This document shows, in pieces, positions 8,790 through 18,956 of a stretch of DNA of 64,000 bases; position 1 is the first letter of the stretch; each line of letters starts with the position of its first letter. This stretch comes from Alphaproteobacteria bacterium 40-19 (GTDB lineage: Bacteria > Pseudomonadota > Alphaproteobacteria > Holosporales > Holosporaceae): contig MKSD01000001.1 of the NCBI GenBank assembly GCA_001898075.1, forward strand, positions 923,817-987,816, in the 5' to 3' direction. Below the pieces are notes generated by a model. The model did not search any database, was not told where the DNA came from, and was given only the letters and a program-made list of their open reading frames with translations. The position numbers and the translations under genes were made by a program.

Positions 8790-10232
8790 ATGAAAGTTGT
8801 CTCTGAAGGGGTGTTAAGCCGAAAGTATGAGTTTATATTAAAAGGTTCGGATCTCTTAAAAAATGTGATCCAATCTTTGGAACAAGCGGCAGGGAGACTA
8901 AAAATTCCTGGGTTCAGGCCTGGAAAAGCTCCATTAAAGCTCGCTTTTCAACAGAAAGGCGAGGAAGTTTTAAGTAAGATATTAGATCATGAGATCCAAA
9001 AAGTGCTCAGTGATTTTATTCAAAAAACTCCTGAAGTTGAACGAGCCTTTTTTGAAATAGGTGATGTGACAGATTTTTCTTTGGAAGAAATCTCGGATGT
9101 CACGGTTAAGGTTGATGTGGCGTTTGCTGCTCAAGTCACCGAGTGGAAAGATGGATTATTTCAGTTACCTGTTTTTGAAGTAGAAGTAGAGGAAAGCGAA
9201 GTGGAAAAAGCTTTGGAAAATCTGCTTGCTAGTACGCCCCGGTATCAGCCTATCGAAGAGGATCGCGCTGCTGCTGCTGGAGATATTTTGCGCTTGCAAT
9301 TTGAAGTGCTGGATAAAAAAGGCGTACATCATACGAAAGAAATGCATGTCACGTTAGGGGACAAAGATTTACCAGAAGACATTTCTAAAGAATTTGAAGG
9401 CATGGCCAAAGGGCATGTGGTTTCTCAAAAAGTTAAAGTCCCGAAAGATTTTTTTCAAAGTCAGTTTTCTGGCCAAAAAGTCGACTTTAAAATTACACTC
9501 AGTGATATTTTAAAGGCTGGATCTCATGAGATAGGAGATGATTTTGCCCAGCAAGTCGGTTCTAAAGATTTAGCGGACCTAAAAGAGAAAATAAAAAACC
9601 TTCTTTTGGTAGAAGGGCAGGGTTTAGCTAAGCGTTTAAGTCGGGATATAGTGCGCGAAAAGCTTTTGGATGTTTTAAATTTTGATATCTCTGATTTGCT
9701 GCAGGACCGGGAAAAAGAAGTTATTAAAAAGCAGCTGATCAAGAGTGAATCTGCAGAAAAAGCTTTGCAGAGTTATATGGGGAAAAAGTCTGAAGAAATT
9801 GATAGTATTTTAAAGGAAGTTGCGGCACGGTATGTGCGTTTGAATGCTTTTTTTGAAAAGTTATTTAAAGATCATAATATGGATGTTCCTTCCCAAGATA
9901 TTGTAGAATTCTTAGGATCTTTGGCGCGAAGTGCCGAAAAGCGGTTGGAAGAAATGATTCATTTGTTCCGTTCTAATGATGCGTTTCGTCAGTCAGTTAT
10001 CACTCAGCTAAGGCATGGTAAGGTTGTAGACTTTATAGTGGAAAAAACTTCCGGGGATGGGAAAAAGATCACTTTGGCCGGATTGCGTCAATTAGATCTT
10101 CCGCAAGTGGCGGGCATACAAGGTGTGGACCTCTTGGAATATCGAAAGATGCAGCAGTTTCTTTCTGAAAAGATAGAGAAAGAAGGTTCTCAAGCGTTTT
10201 TGGCTGAGAGTGCACAGGAAAAGAATGCTTAA
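8790..10232 (+). CDS. tig: Trigger factor (ribosome-associated chaperone)
   Basis: Peptidyl-prolyl isomerase and chaperone that meets nascent chains at the ribosome exit. The product is 480 aa, a little longer than E. coli (432). The N-terminal ribosome-binding domain has the signature GFRPGKAP (residues about 41-48). The central FKBP-like domain runs about 150-240 and the helical C-terminal arms follow. First gene of a tRNA-Leu, tig, clpP, clpX row. An inverted repeat, GGGCA/TGCCC at about 10247-10266, lies in the tig-clpP gap without a T-run, so it could tune downstream expression rather than terminate. Confidence 0.95.
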   Translation: MKVVSEGVLSRKYEFILKGSDLLKNVIQSLEQAAGRLKIPGFRPGKAPLKLAFQQKGEEVLSKILDHEIQKVLSDFIQKTPEVERAFFEIGDVTDFSLEEISDVTVKVDVAFAAQVTEWKDGLFQLPVFEVEVEESEVEKALENLLASTPRYQPIEEDRAAAAGDILRLQFEVLDKKGVHHTKEMHVTLGDKDLPEDISKEFEGMAKGHVVSQKVKVPKDFFQSQFSGQKVDFKITLSDILKAGSHEIGDDFAQQVGSKDLADLKEKIKNLLLVEGQGLAKRLSRDIVREKLLDVLNFDISDLLQDREKEVIKKQLIKSESAEKALQSYMGKKSEEIDSILKEVAARYVRLNAFFEKLFKDHNMDVPSQDIVEFLGSLARSAEKRLEEMIHLFRSNDAFRQSVITQLRHGKVVDFIVEKTSGDGKKITLAGLRQLDLPQVAGIQGVDLLEYRKMQQFLSEKIEKEGSQAFLAESAQEKNA

Positions 10233-10314
10233 GCCTTTTTAGAGAAGGGCACTTTTAAAAATGCCCTAGGTGCCAGCGTGGGTCCGGCAGGATAAACAAT
10301 GAAGGGATGGAGAA

Positions 10315-11010
10315 ATGAAAATGTGGAATAAGGAAGTCAGTCAAGGGGTTAGTCCGACCGTGGCCCAGCTTGTGCCAATGGTTGTAGAGCAAACAGGCCG
10401 AGGGGAAAGAGCTTATGATATTTACTCGCGCTTATTAAAAGAACGCATCATTTTTTTGACAGGTCCTATTGATGATCATGTCTCTTCATTAATTTGTGCC
10501 CAGTTACTTTTTTTAGAAGCAGAAGATCCGGATAAAGATGTGTTCATGTACATCAATTCTCCGGGGGGAGTGATTACTTCTGCCTTCAGTATTTATGATA
10601 CCATGCATTATATTCGTCCCGATGTAGCCACTTTATGTGTGGGACAAGCTGCTTCAGCAGGGTCTTTTTTGTTGTTAGCAGGCGCAAAAGGAAAACGTTT
10701 CGCACTGCCTAATGCGCGGATTATGGTGCACCAACCTTTAGGGGGAGTGCAGGGACAAGCTTCTGATATCGCCATTCACGCCCAAGAAATTTTAAATCTT
10801 AAAAAGAAATTATCCGAACTTTACGCTTTACATACAGGGCAATCGCTGGCAGTCATTGAGCGCTGTATGGAAAGAGACTCCTTCTTTTCTGCTCAAGAAG
10901 CCTTAGAGTTTGGTCATATTGATCACGTCATTAGTAGTGCTCGGGATTTAGAAGCAGCGCAGAATGGAAAAGGAACGTCTGAGGTAGGTGAAAAAACTTA
11001 TCTTCCTTAA
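10315..11010 (+). CDS. clpP: ATP-dependent Clp protease proteolytic subunit
   Basis: Serine protease that forms the tetradecameric chamber fed by ClpX or ClpA. The product is 231 aa. The catalytic triad is visible: S114 in [10 protein letters not shown]139 in IMVHQP and D188 in MERDSFF. The [14 protein letters not shown] stretch and the Gly-rich handle [12 protein letters not shown] fit the family. The first 20 or so residues form a typical propeptide. An ATG start follows a GGGATGGAG ribosome site. It lies between tig and clpX in the conserved order. Confidence 0.97.
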   Translation: MKMWNKEVSQGVSPTVAQLVPMVVEQTGRGERAYDIYSRLLKERIIFLTGPIDDHVSSLICAQLLFLEAEDPDKDVFMYINSPGGVITSAFSIYDTMHYIRPDVATLCVGQAASAGSFLLLAGAKGKRFALPNARIMVHQPLGGVQGQASDIAIHAQEILNLKKKLSELYALHTGQSLAVIERCMERDSFFSAQEALEFGHIDHVISSARDLEAAQNGKGTSEVGEKTYLP

Positions 11011-11100
11011 GATAATATTTATTTTGAGATTTTGAGGTGCTCATGCTTTTTTCAGGCGTCTGTGGCATAATAATACAAATAGTAAGGAAAGGTGGTCTTG

Positions 11101-12387
11101 ATGGATAAAAGAAATGGTCCAGACTCTGAAGCAATTTTAAGATGTTCGTTTTGCGGAAAAAGCCAGTATGAAGTTCAAAAACTTATCGCAGGACCCACAG
11201 TTTTTATTTGTAATGAGTGTATTGATCTATGCAATGACATCTTGAAAGAGGAAGCCAAAAGAGGAAGAGCCGGTCATGCAACAGATCACCGACAGTCATT
11301 GCCTACTCCTTGGGAAATTAAGGAAACCCTTGACCGTTATGTTGTAGGACAAGAAGAGGCTAAAAAGATTTTATCTGTAGCTGTTTATAATCATTATAAG
11401 CGTATTGAACACAGTAAATTACGAAAAACGGATGAGGAAGTTGAGCTATCAAAGTCTAATGTTTTGGTGATTGGTCCTACTGGGTCTGGAAAAACGCTGT
11501 TGGCGCAGACGCTGGCCCGGATTTTGAAAGTTCCTTTTGTGATTGCAGACGCCACCACGCTGACTGAAGCGGGGTATGTAGGCGAAGATGTAGAAACCAT
11601 CATCCAAAAACTTTTACAGGCTGCAGACTATGATGTGGAAAAAGCTCAAAAAGGTATTGTCTATATTGATGAAGTCGACAAAATTGCTCGGAAAGGTGAA
11701 AATTTATCTATCAGCCGCGACGTTTCTGGTGAAGGGGTGCAACAAGCGCTTTTGAAGTTGATGGAAGAGACTGTGGCTTCTGTGCCGCCTCATGGAGGAC
11801 GCAAACATCCTCAACAAGATTTTGTACAAGTAGATACCTCGGATGTCTTATTTATTTGTGGGGGAGCTTTTGCAGGTTTGGAAGATATTATTTCCAAAAG
11901 GACAGGGGGGCAAGGTATGGGCTTTACGTCTAAGATTCACTCACGATCTAAGAAGAATTCTGGCACTCTTTTAAAAGAAGTGCGTCCAGAAGATCTTCTT
12001 TCTTACGGTATGATCCCTGAATTTATCGGACGGTTACCCGTTATTGTTTCTTTAGAAGATTTGGATGAACAGGCTTTAATTAAAATTCTAACCGAGCCTC
12101 GCAATGCGTTGGTAAAGCAGTATTGTCAGTTATTTGCGATGGAAGATGTTGATTTACGTATCACCAATTCTGCGTTATTAGCCATCGTGAAGCAAGCGAT
12201 GACTTTGAAGACTGGGGCCAGAGGTTTACGTTCTATTTTTGAAAAGCTTCTTTTGAATACCATGTATGACTTGCCTTCTTTAGAAAATTTGAAGGAAGTG
12301 ACTATTAATGAAAAAGTGGTGTCGGAAAGTGGATCTCCGATTATGACTTATGCTTCGGATCAAGAAAAGCAGTTGGAAAGAGGTTAG
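11101..12387 (+). CDS. clpX: ClpX unfoldase, AAA+ subunit of ClpXP
   Basis: Hexameric unfoldase that recognises tagged substrates (including SsrA) and threads them into ClpP. The ATG at 11101 is chosen because AAGGAAAGG lies 8-9 bases upstream; a GTG at 11092 would overlap that site. An N-terminal zinc-binding domain holds C15, C18, C37 and C40. Walker A GPTGSGKT is at about 125-132, the pore loop GYVG at about 158, Walker B IVYIDE at about 186, and the sensor and RKH-type loops follow. Length 428 aa is normal. lon, which usually follows in relatives, is not here. Confidence 0.96.
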   Translation: MDKRNGPDSEAILRCSFCGKSQYEVQKLIAGPTVFICNECIDLCNDILKEEAKRGRAGHATDHRQSLPTPWEIKETLDRYVVGQEEAKKILSVAVYNHYKRIEHSKLRKTDEEVELSKSNVLVIGPTGSGKTLLAQTLARILKVPFVIADATTLTEAGYVGEDVETIIQKLLQAADYDVEKAQKGIVYIDEVDKIARKGENLSISRDVSGEGVQQALLKLMEETVASVPPHGGRKHPQQDFVQVDTSDVLFICGGAFAGLEDIISKRTGGQGMGFTSKIHSRSKKNSGTLLKEVRPEDLLSYGMIPEFIGRLPVIVSLEDLDEQALIKILTEPRNALVKQYCQLFAMEDVDLRITNSALLAIVKQAMTLKTGARGLRSIFEKLLLNTMYDLPSLENLKEVTINEKVVSESGSPIMTYASDQEKQLERG

Positions 12388-12434
12388 ATTGTAAGATATT
12401 TTAACAACGATATCTCTTATTTAAAGAGTAAAAT

Positions 12435-12467
12435 AAAAAAAAGGGGGGGGTAAGCTTCCCTTTTTTT
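12435..12467 (+). terminator. Terminator after clpX
   Basis: An A-rich and G-rich left arm (AAAAAAAAGGG) and a right arm CCCTTTTTTT form a stem ending in a T-run, 48 bases after the clpX stop. Confidence 0.75.
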
Positions 12468-13002
12468 GAATAGATGGCATGGAATTCTTTTTGGTGGAAT
12501 CGTGTAGATGGCGTCAGCTCATCTGGGATTCTGATAAAAAAAGAGGTTAAATTTGAAAGATGCTGATGATTCAGCCTTTAAAAATTTTTTAAAATATTGA
12601 TTTATAGGTATTGAAACACAATATGTGGTCGCTTTGGAATCTTTTTTCATGAAGTATAACAAGAAAAAAGATCTAGAAGAGCTAAAAAAAGTGATTCTTC
12701 CTAGGCAATTTTAAAGAAAAAGCATTCACAAAAAAAGCTATCCTGACGCAAAAACAATGCTCTTTTAAAAAAGAGTTCAGTAACTTTTTGATGGAAAAGA
12801 GAATTTTGAGTGTCAAATCCAAAAAAAATATTTTCCTGCATAATAATGAAGATTGGATAAAACGGTTCTTTATTTGAACTGAAAATCTTAAAAAACTCTT
12901 TGCATTTACGAAGGGATTTTTTTCCTATTTTATTTTTAGATTTTTAAAAGAAAATGCAGGTATTTTGGTTGATTTTAAGGAAAAAATATTTTAGAATCAA
13001 GA
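12468..13002 (+). other. Gene-free AT-rich stretch before accB
   Basis: About 535 bases without a supported gene. Only very short frames occur, one with a lysine-rich 21-codon product near 12652. It could be the eroded remains of a lost gene such as lon or hup, but I see no residual motif to show that. Confidence 0.5.
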
Positions 13003-13506
13003 ATGTTTACTGTTATTAATCCTATGGAATTGCCTCCTCAAGACGCTTTTTTGGACGAGTCTTTGTTAAAATCAATTGAAAAACTCGTCAAAGTGCTCAG
13101 CCGTTCTGGACTTTCTTCTTTTGAATATGAATACGATGGCCAAGACACAAAGCACAAGTTGCGCTTTCATTACCATGCTCAGGAAGCTAGAGTAGACGTT
13201 CAACATTCCCTTTTGACACCTTGTTCAGAGGAAGTGCCTGCAGCAGTGCAAGAAGAGCATTTATGCTGGATTACCGCACCTTTGGTCGGGACTGCTTATT
13301 TAGCTGCTAAACCCGGAGATGCTCCTTTTGTTAAAGAAGGTGATGTGGTTCAGGCGGGTCAAGTGCTTTTGATCTTAGAGGCTATGAAGGTGATGAACCC
13401 TGTAAAGGCGACCATCAGTGGAACGGTGGCAAAGGTTCAAGTGAAGGATGCAGATCCGGTGGAATATGGGCAGCACTTGATCGCTATTAAGCCAATAGGG
13501 CTGTAA
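13003..13506 (+). CDS. accB: Biotin carboxyl carrier protein of acetyl-CoA carboxylase
   Basis: Carries the carboxybiotin of acetyl-CoA carboxylase, the first step of fatty-acid synthesis. The product is 167 aa. A non-conserved N-terminal helical region (about 1-75) and linker precede the biotinyl domain (about 88-167). The EAMKVMNP site has the biotinylated K129. The subunit accC, which normally follows directly, is absent from this window; accD lies at 58 kb. It therefore appears to be a single gene. Confidence 0.94.
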   Translation: MFTVINPMELPPQDAFLDESLLKSIEKLVKVLSRSGLSSFEYEYDGQDTKHKLRFHYHAQEARVDVQHSLLTPCSEEVPAAVQEEHLCWITAPLVGTAYLAAKPGDAPFVKEGDVVQAGQVLLILEAMKVMNPVKATISGTVAKVQVKDADPVEYGQHLIAIKPIGL

Positions 13507-13616
13507 ACTTTATTTTAAGTAGTTTTTTTAATAAAAAAATGGCTAAATAACTTGGAAAATAATTTTATAATTAGTATTGACAAGATAGATAGCCTAGAAT
13601 ATTGTAAAAATTTTAT

Positions 13617-15260
13617 TTATTTAATTCTTTCAAAGCCATCTAACTGTTGATGTGAAATAATCAAAATACCTGATTCAGGGCATTTTTTTAAAAGAAAATC
13701 AATGCAAATTTCCCTGCGAGATTGGTCTAACGCAGAAATCGGTTCATCTAAGATCATCCAAGAAGGGGATTGTAGAACAAGGCGTACAAAATTAATACGC
13801 TGTTGTTCCCCCAAAGATAAACGGTTTTGATAATCATCTTCCTGGTCCAAAAGATTGATTAAATGCCCCAGTTGGCAGTCTGTCAGTAAAGGAATCAGTT
13901 CAGCGTTATCTACAGGACGTAAAGGGTAGCTGAGGCACTGTCGTAAAGTTCCCAAAGGCATATAAGGACGTTGAGGGATAAAAACAGTCTGTTTTGGAAC
14001 GCACAGGGATTGGACAGGAATTCTGAAATCTTCTATGCCTTTTATAGCGCGCAATAACGAGCTTTTACCACAACCAGACGGTGCCATAAGGACTTTTCGT
14101 TCCCCTTTTTGGACCTTAATCAAGGGAACCTTCCAAATGACTTCTTTTTGATTGAAAAGTGTGAACGGTTGAACTTCAATATAATCAGCATTCTGGGGAT
14201 AGCATTTAGCAGGTGAGATTTCTTTGATCATTTGTTGTTCAAAGGAAACAAGACGTTGAAAAGAAGCAATATAATGATATATGTTTTCTATTCTTCTTGC
14301 GATGCTGCCCAGAGAGCCGGCAACTTGGGTAAAGAGCTGCCCCACTTGCATCAAAATGCCTAAGGAAATAACACCGGTAAAATAAGATGGTCCCATCAAG
14401 AAGATAGGGATGAATTGATCTAGATGACCGTAAATATTTTGAAAAGAGGAAATATAGATTTCTTTTTTTAAATAGGTTAAGTAATTACGTCTAATACTTT
14501 CAAAGGCTTGGCGTAGGTTTTCACTTTCTATACGTTCACCGCTGTGCAAGGTAATTTCTTCCCGACGTTCATAAATACGCATCAATTGATAACGGTAATC
14601 GGCTTCAAATTTTTCCCGTTTTCTATTTAAAGAAAGCAGGGGGCGACCTATTTTGAAAGAAAAGGCAATTTCTAATATTCCGTACAAAAGAGCTATATAA
14701 ACTAGAAGACCCGGGACATTTAAAGCTTTTCCAAAAAAAGAAAGTTTTATAAGATTTGAAATCTGCCACAATAGGATTAAAAATGTTACTAAATTGGTGA
14801 CGTTGTGCAGTAAGGAAAGTGTTATATCCACGGTTTGACGGGTGACGCTGTCAATGTCTTGGGAAATTCGCTGATCAGGATTATCAAACCCTTTTTTTTG
14901 GGTAAGATGGTAATAATTTTTAAAACTCAGCCAATGGGTTTCTATGTGCTGGGTTAGCCACTGCCTCCATCGAAAACTGTAATAGTTCTGAAATAAAAAA
15001 TTCAAGGAGACCCCTAGCCCGATTATCAGAATCAGGGGGGCCCCGATCAAGATTTGTTTTATAAATAAAGTGCTGTCTTTTTTTTCGATGGCATCAAAAA
15101 AATATCTATTCCAATTGGTAAAAAAGACGTTGATATAAACGATCAGAAGGCTAAACCCTATGTTTGCCAAAGCACCCCAAAGGGCAAAGTATTTTTCAGA
15201 ACTTTTAAACCACAGTCCTAAAAGCCGACCATAAGGATATATTTTAGAAAAAACAGACAA
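13617..15260 (-). CDS. SbmA/BacA-like ABC transporter, fused permease and ATPase
   Basis: A 547-residue half-transporter. The N-terminal membrane domain (about residues 20-330) resembles the ABC_membrane_2 / SbmA-BacA fold, with RWRQWLT and NPDQRISQDID motifs that I associate with this family. The nucleotide-binding domain carries Walker A APSGCGKSSLL, signature LSLGEQQR, Walker B WMILDEP and an H-loop ISHQQ. The C-terminus ends soon after the H-loop, slightly shorter than usual. Relatives move peptides, vitamin B12 or very-long-chain fatty acids; the substrate here is unknown. Confidence 0.85.
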   Translation of the reverse strand: MSVFSKIYPYGRLLGLWFKSSEKYFALWGALANIGFSLLIVYINVFFTNWNRYFFDAIEKKDSTLFIKQILIGAPLILIIGLGVSLNFLFQNYYSFRWRQWLTQHIETHWLSFKNYYHLTQKKGFDNPDQRISQDIDSVTRQTVDITLSLLHNVTNLVTFLILLWQISNLIKLSFFGKALNVPGLLVYIALLYGILEIAFSFKIGRPLLSLNRKREKFEADYRYQLMRIYERREEITLHSGERIESENLRQAFESIRRNYLTYLKKEIYISSFQNIYGHLDQFIPIFLMGPSYFTGVISLGILMQVGQLFTQVAGSLGSIARRIENIYHYIASFQRLVSFEQQMIKEISPAKCYPQNADYIEVQPFTLFNQKEVIWKVPLIKVQKGERKVLMAPSGCGKSSLLRAIKGIEDFRIPVQSLCVPKQTVFIPQRPYMPLGTLRQCLSYPLRPVDNAELIPLLTDCQLGHLINLLDQEDDYQNRLSLGEQQRINFVRLVLQSPSWMILDEPISALDQSRREICIDFLLKKCPESGILIISHQQLDGFERIK

Positions 15261-15312
15261 TAAAGATTTGTGACAGTTTTGTGGGGTTTATATTAGCACA
15301 AAGAGCTTTTTT

Positions 15313-15956
15313 TTAAAGGGGTAAGAAATGGTATTGGGGGTATGTTTTTTGTAATATAGAACAAGCTTGGTTCCAAGCGTAATTGCCTAGTAACCGCGGA
15401 GTTATAGAAACGGGCCTGAGTTGAGTTAAGAGCAGCTGAAAGCCCCATTCAACCCCTCCAAGACATTTTACAATTTTGTTTCCTACTTGGACGGCAAAAA
15501 CATGTCCTTTCCAAAAACTTAACGGTTTATGAAATAAAGAATAATTCCACAAGGGCGCGTCGTAAAAAGCTTGTTCCCAGCTATAAAAGGGGTCAGTCTG
15601 TGAAGGGGCATCAATAAAAGTTTGCCATTGAGGGCAATCTGTATAGACGATATGAATCCAGGCATTATATGCTCAGCCTTTGTATGAATGTGGATTGCGG
15701 GAAAGGTGGGGTTTAAACAGTGGGGTTTGCTGTTGGATACAAAGTGTACCTGGAACTGAACTTGAAATAGAATGCCTTGTCCAAGACTGTTTTCAGGCGG
15801 CAAGTTTAGATGTAAGGCATTTGGGTCTGGTTGTATCGATGCTTTAATAGAAGTGGGTCAAGAACGGTTAAGGCCTGCAGACCGCCAATTGAACAATACA
15901 TACAAGCATAAGATCAGCCCGACTATACTGAAAAGAAGGATCAGCCTCTTGATCAT
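15313..15956 (-). pseudogene. Broken membrane-anchored protein gene
   Basis: The ATG at 15956 overlaps the stop of the broken GNAT gene (ATGA). The frame encodes an N-terminal membrane anchor (MIKRLILLFSIVGLILCLYV), then an in-frame TGA at 15858-15860. The same frame continues to about 15665, where a frameshift moves the reading to the frame ending at 15313. The pieces together give about 214 codons with a W-rich C-terminal part. I do not recognise the family; a DUF2125-like envelope protein is a weak possibility. Two lesions make it a pseudogene. Confidence 0.65.
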
Positions 15957-16411
15957 AGCTCTTTTCTGAAGTATGCGCTTTGCTTTGTATTATGATAACC
16001 ACAATGACGATAAAAAGAATGGGTTTGGGTTGCCTCTTCTCGCCATAAACTTGAAGTCAAATCAATAATGGCAGGAGAGTTTTTAAGGGCCAAGTCTTCT
16101 AGATATTTTAGCAGCTTTTTGCCGATTCCATGGCCTCTGTGTTCTTTAGAAACCACCAGACCTTCAATATGAAAGCGCATGGTATCTGTGACTAAAAGCT
16201 CAGACCTAGACCAACCGATCCACCCTACAATATGTAAGTCCTATTCACAGACAGCTATGCCATAACCCGGGTTGTTTAGAAAACGTTTGAATCGTGCGGA
16301 GAGTTATTCGTGGGATGTGGGATAGCCTAGTTCTTCAAAAAGAGGCAGCATTTTTGACAGATCTTGTTCGGTTGCGGGACGAAAAACTAGGCGAAAGATG
16401 GAAGGAGTCAC
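15953..16411 (-). pseudogene. GNAT acetyltransferase with two nonsense codons
   Basis: A 152-codon frame starting at a GTG that overlaps the DUF2608 stop (GTGA). It ends with a clear GNAT acetyl-CoA site, GLVVSKEHRGHGIGKKLL, and the HSFYRHCGYH helix-strand typical of the fold. Two in-frame stops, TAA at 16304-16306 and TAG at 16241-16243, interrupt the N-terminal half. The remainder of the frame is intact, so the loss is recent. A C-terminal 75-residue piece could still be translated from the ATG at 16180 but would lack half of the fold. Confidence 0.8.
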
Positions 16412-17190
16412 AGCCTGTCTTGTTCATAAAGCTGACCACACTCGCGGCATTTTTGGGGAAAAGATGAATATTCTTGTTCTGCTTCTGTATCTTCCACCCA
16501 GCGTTGATGAGTCACCAAAATGTGTTTTTGAAGCTTCAAAAGGTGGGGGATTTCCTGAGGAATATGGGAAGAACAAAAATGAAAACCTGTAAAAGAAATA
16601 TTTTGCGCTGTACACCACTGCTGCATAGCCAGAAGCTCTGAGGCCCTATCATCTACAAACACAACCCGCAAAGATTTTTCTTGTAAGCCTAAATAAGAGG
16701 TGTATTTGGAAATCACTTCTGATTTAGAGCCAAACCCTGTCAAGAAAATTCCCTTATAAAAAGCGCCCCGTCCCAAACGACTGGGTGTGGCCTTTGATAA
16801 AGGGCTGAGGGTGATCCCTAAAGAGTTTAATTCTTGCCAGCGCCACTGCTGCATAGAAGGAATAGGGCCAATAGAGCCGATATCTATTCGGGTAAGACCA
16901 TGGACAGACACGGATTTTTCCTGAAGCGTCTTGATGATGGTAGGCCAAGAAGGGTCTAACAGTTTGCACTGTCTTTGCTTGCGCCAGCAACCCAGTATTT
17001 GACGAAACAGAGGATTCTTTTTATGATCTTTTTTAAAGGCTTCTAAAATAGGGAAAGCATTGCCCGAAATAGGAGAGATTAAAGTCTGATCCACATCCAA
17101 AAACACCACAAGGTTTGGAAGATCGCCTTGTAAAAGAGGCGATAGGTTTTCTAAGACCTCACAAGCGTTCCATACTTGGGTAATACTCAT
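16408..17190 (-). CDS. HAD-like protein of the DUF2608 type
   Basis: A 260-residue protein with the HAD motif [10 protein letters not shown] (nucleophile D32, second D34) and a late VFVDDRASE segment that fits motif IV. Such DUF2608 proteins occur mainly in intracellular bacteria such as Legionella and Chlamydia, and their substrates are unknown. There is no signal peptide, though the N-terminal region is long. The ATG overlaps the lipA stop by four bases, and the stop overlaps the GTG of the broken GNAT gene, so it sits in a translationally coupled string. A broken paralogue lies upstream of lipA at 18.2-18.9 kb. Confidence 0.8.
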   Translation of the reverse strand: MSITQVWNACEVLENLSPLLQGDLPNLVVFLDVDQTLISPISGNAFPILEAFKKDHKKNPLFRQILGCWRKQRQCKLLDPSWPTIIKTLQEKSVSVHGLTRIDIGSIGPIPSMQQWRWQELNSLGITLSPLSKATPSRLGRGAFYKGIFLTGFGSKSEVISKYTSYLGLQEKSLRVVFVDDRASELLAMQQWCTAQNISFTGFHFCSSHIPQEIPHLLKLQKHILVTHQRWVEDTEAEQEYSSFPQKCRECGQLYEQDRL

Positions 17191-18062
17191 GATCTGCTTG
17201 TTTTGTTAGATTTTAGTTGCATAAAAAGATCGCCGGCATGATAAGAAGAGCGCGTGAAAGGGGAAGCACTGACCATCAAAAATCCTTTACTGTAAGCGCG
17301 ATCTTGGATGCGTTGAAATTCTTCAGGTAGAACATATTCTAAAACAGGATGATGAGAAGGCGTAGGTTGCAGATATTGACCGACAGTTAAAAAGTCTACA
17401 TCCGCATCCCGCAAATCATTCATGACCTGGCTGATTTCTTGGCGTTCTTCCCCCAGGCCCAACATAAAACCTGACTTTGTGAAAATCGACGGATCTAATT
17501 CTTTGACTCTTTTTAACAAGTACAAAGAATGAAAATAACGGGCTTTGGGCCGTACTTGGGGGTAAAGACGGGGAACGGTTTCCACGTTATGGTTATAGAC
17601 ATCTGGTCTGGCTTCCACGACCGCTTCTAACGCTCCTTTTTTGCCTAAAAAGTCTGGTGTTAAAATTTCAACCGTGACGCCAGGGTTTTGATGGCGGATT
17701 GCCGCAATCGTTTGCACAAACTGGGACGCTCCTCCATCTTCTAAGTCGTCCCGATCTACCGAAGTGATAACCACATGACTGAGCTCTAATTCTTTGACCA
17801 ATTGTGCTGTTCTTTGAGGTTCAGAGGGATCTACAGCGGTGGGTTTTCCGGTTTTAACGTTACAAAAACGACAAGCCCGGGTGCAAATTTCCCCCAAAAT
17901 CATGACGGTGGCATGTCCTTTATCCCAGCACTCCCCCATATTGGGGCAAGCTGCTTCTTGGCAGACCGTTTTTAAACCTAAATCCTGAACGCGTTTTAAG
18001 GTTTGCAAATACCCGGAAGATAAGCGTACTTTTGCTTTTAAAAAAGAAGGTTTGGTAAGCAC
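17187..18062 (-). CDS. lipA: Lipoyl synthase
   Basis: Radical SAM enzyme that inserts two sulfurs into octanoyl groups on E2 and H proteins to make lipoate. The product is 291 aa. The auxiliary cluster cysteines C34, C39 and C45 ([12 protein letters not shown]) and the radical SAM cysteines C60, C64 and C67 (CTRACRFC) are all present. The terminal RSSYHA motif carries the serine ligand of the auxiliary cluster. It is the first gene of a four-gene overlapping string. Pyruvate dehydrogenase genes are not in the window. Confidence 0.96.
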   Translation of the reverse strand: MLTKPSFLKAKVRLSSGYLQTLKRVQDLGLKTVCQEAACPNMGECWDKGHATVMILGEICTRACRFCNVKTGKPTAVDPSEPQRTAQLVKELELSHVVITSVDRDDLEDGGASQFVQTIAAIRHQNPGVTVEILTPDFLGKKGALEAVVEARPDVYNHNVETVPRLYPQVRPKARYFHSLYLLKRVKELDPSIFTKSGFMLGLGEERQEISQVMNDLRDADVDFLTVGQYLQPTPSHHPVLEYVLPEEFQRIQDRAYSKGFLMVSASPFTRSSYHAGDLFMQLKSNKTSRS

Positions 18063-18197
18063 AGGACTTTAGGTTAATACTTCTTTTTCATTGTAAGCTA
18101 AAATTCAGACAAGTTCTATGCGAAAAAGTTAGAAAAATAACCTTAAAAAAAGGTCTCTTCTTTAGATAGTTCATTTGAATAAGCTCAATGACAGATT

Positions 18198-18920
18198 TTA
18201 AGATTCTTTTTCTAGGTTTTTGTGATCATTGGTATAGGACTTTTTACATATCCCACATATTATTGGGTGCTCTTTGTATTCCTTTTCTGCTGCGTGATCT
18301 TCCCGCCAACGTTGATGGGTGATGAGCTGATGTTTTTGAAGATCTAAAAGATAAGGGACCGGTTTGGGCAGGTCACCACGGAAATGCAGTCCTGTGAAGG
18401 GAATATGTCTTTTTTGACACCATGTTTCCATTTTTTCTAGTTCTTCTTTTTTGTCATCTACAAAAACATAATAACAAGATTGAAGGTAAGGGATATAAGG
18501 AAAATAAGCCTCGATAACCTCTGTTTTAGACCTTTCCTGTAAAAAACGTTCCTTCTTCAAAAGCTCCATGCCCTGCTTGGTTGGGAACATCTTCTGAAGC
18601 AGGACTAAAAAGGATATCAAAATTTTTGAGTTCTTCATTGTGCCACTGTTGAGTGTTTTGAATAGGTCCTACTGAACCTACGTCTATTTTAGGTAGGCCG
18701 TACGCTTTCAGGCATTGACCATTTAAAGGAAGCTCTTGAATTTTTTGAATGACTGCAGGCCACTTAGGGTCGAGTAATGTCACTTTACGTGATAGGCGCC
18801 ATTGCCCCAAAATCTGATTAAAGTCTGATCCACATCTAAGAGCACCAGAACATTGCCAGTCTGTAAAAGAGAAAAGATGTGAGTGAACACTTCTAAAGCT
18901 TTTGTAATTTCTTTGATCAT
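18198..18920 (-). pseudogene. Broken paralogue of the DUF2608 HAD-like protein
   Basis: Starts at an ATG at 18920 with the motif LLDVDQTLI. It then lacks the roughly 25-residue stretch that follows in the intact copy and is out of frame, ending early in a TGA. The downstream frame (18810 back to about 18526) gives NWRLSRKVTLLDPKWP-like and IDVGSVGPIQNTQQW matches to the intact protein. A second frameshift leads to the C-terminal frame ending at 18198, with VFVDDKKEE and THQRWREDHAAEKEY. One deletion and two frameshifts make it non-functional. Confidence 0.85.
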
Positions 18921-18956
18921 CGGCTTACCTTTGGATCTAAAATGAATCTATTTTCT

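Noticed and set aside
10247-10266. Hairpin between tig and clpP as a terminator
   Set aside because: Only a 5-6-bp stem with a 10-base loop and no T-run; more likely minor or none.
12468-13002. A lost lon or hupB gene downstream of clpX
   Set aside because: Expected by synteny, but no residual motif could be read, so only an empty stretch is reported.
15313-15803. Two separate small genes in the region after the ABC exporter
   Set aside because: They are collinear frames of one broken gene with a frameshift between them.
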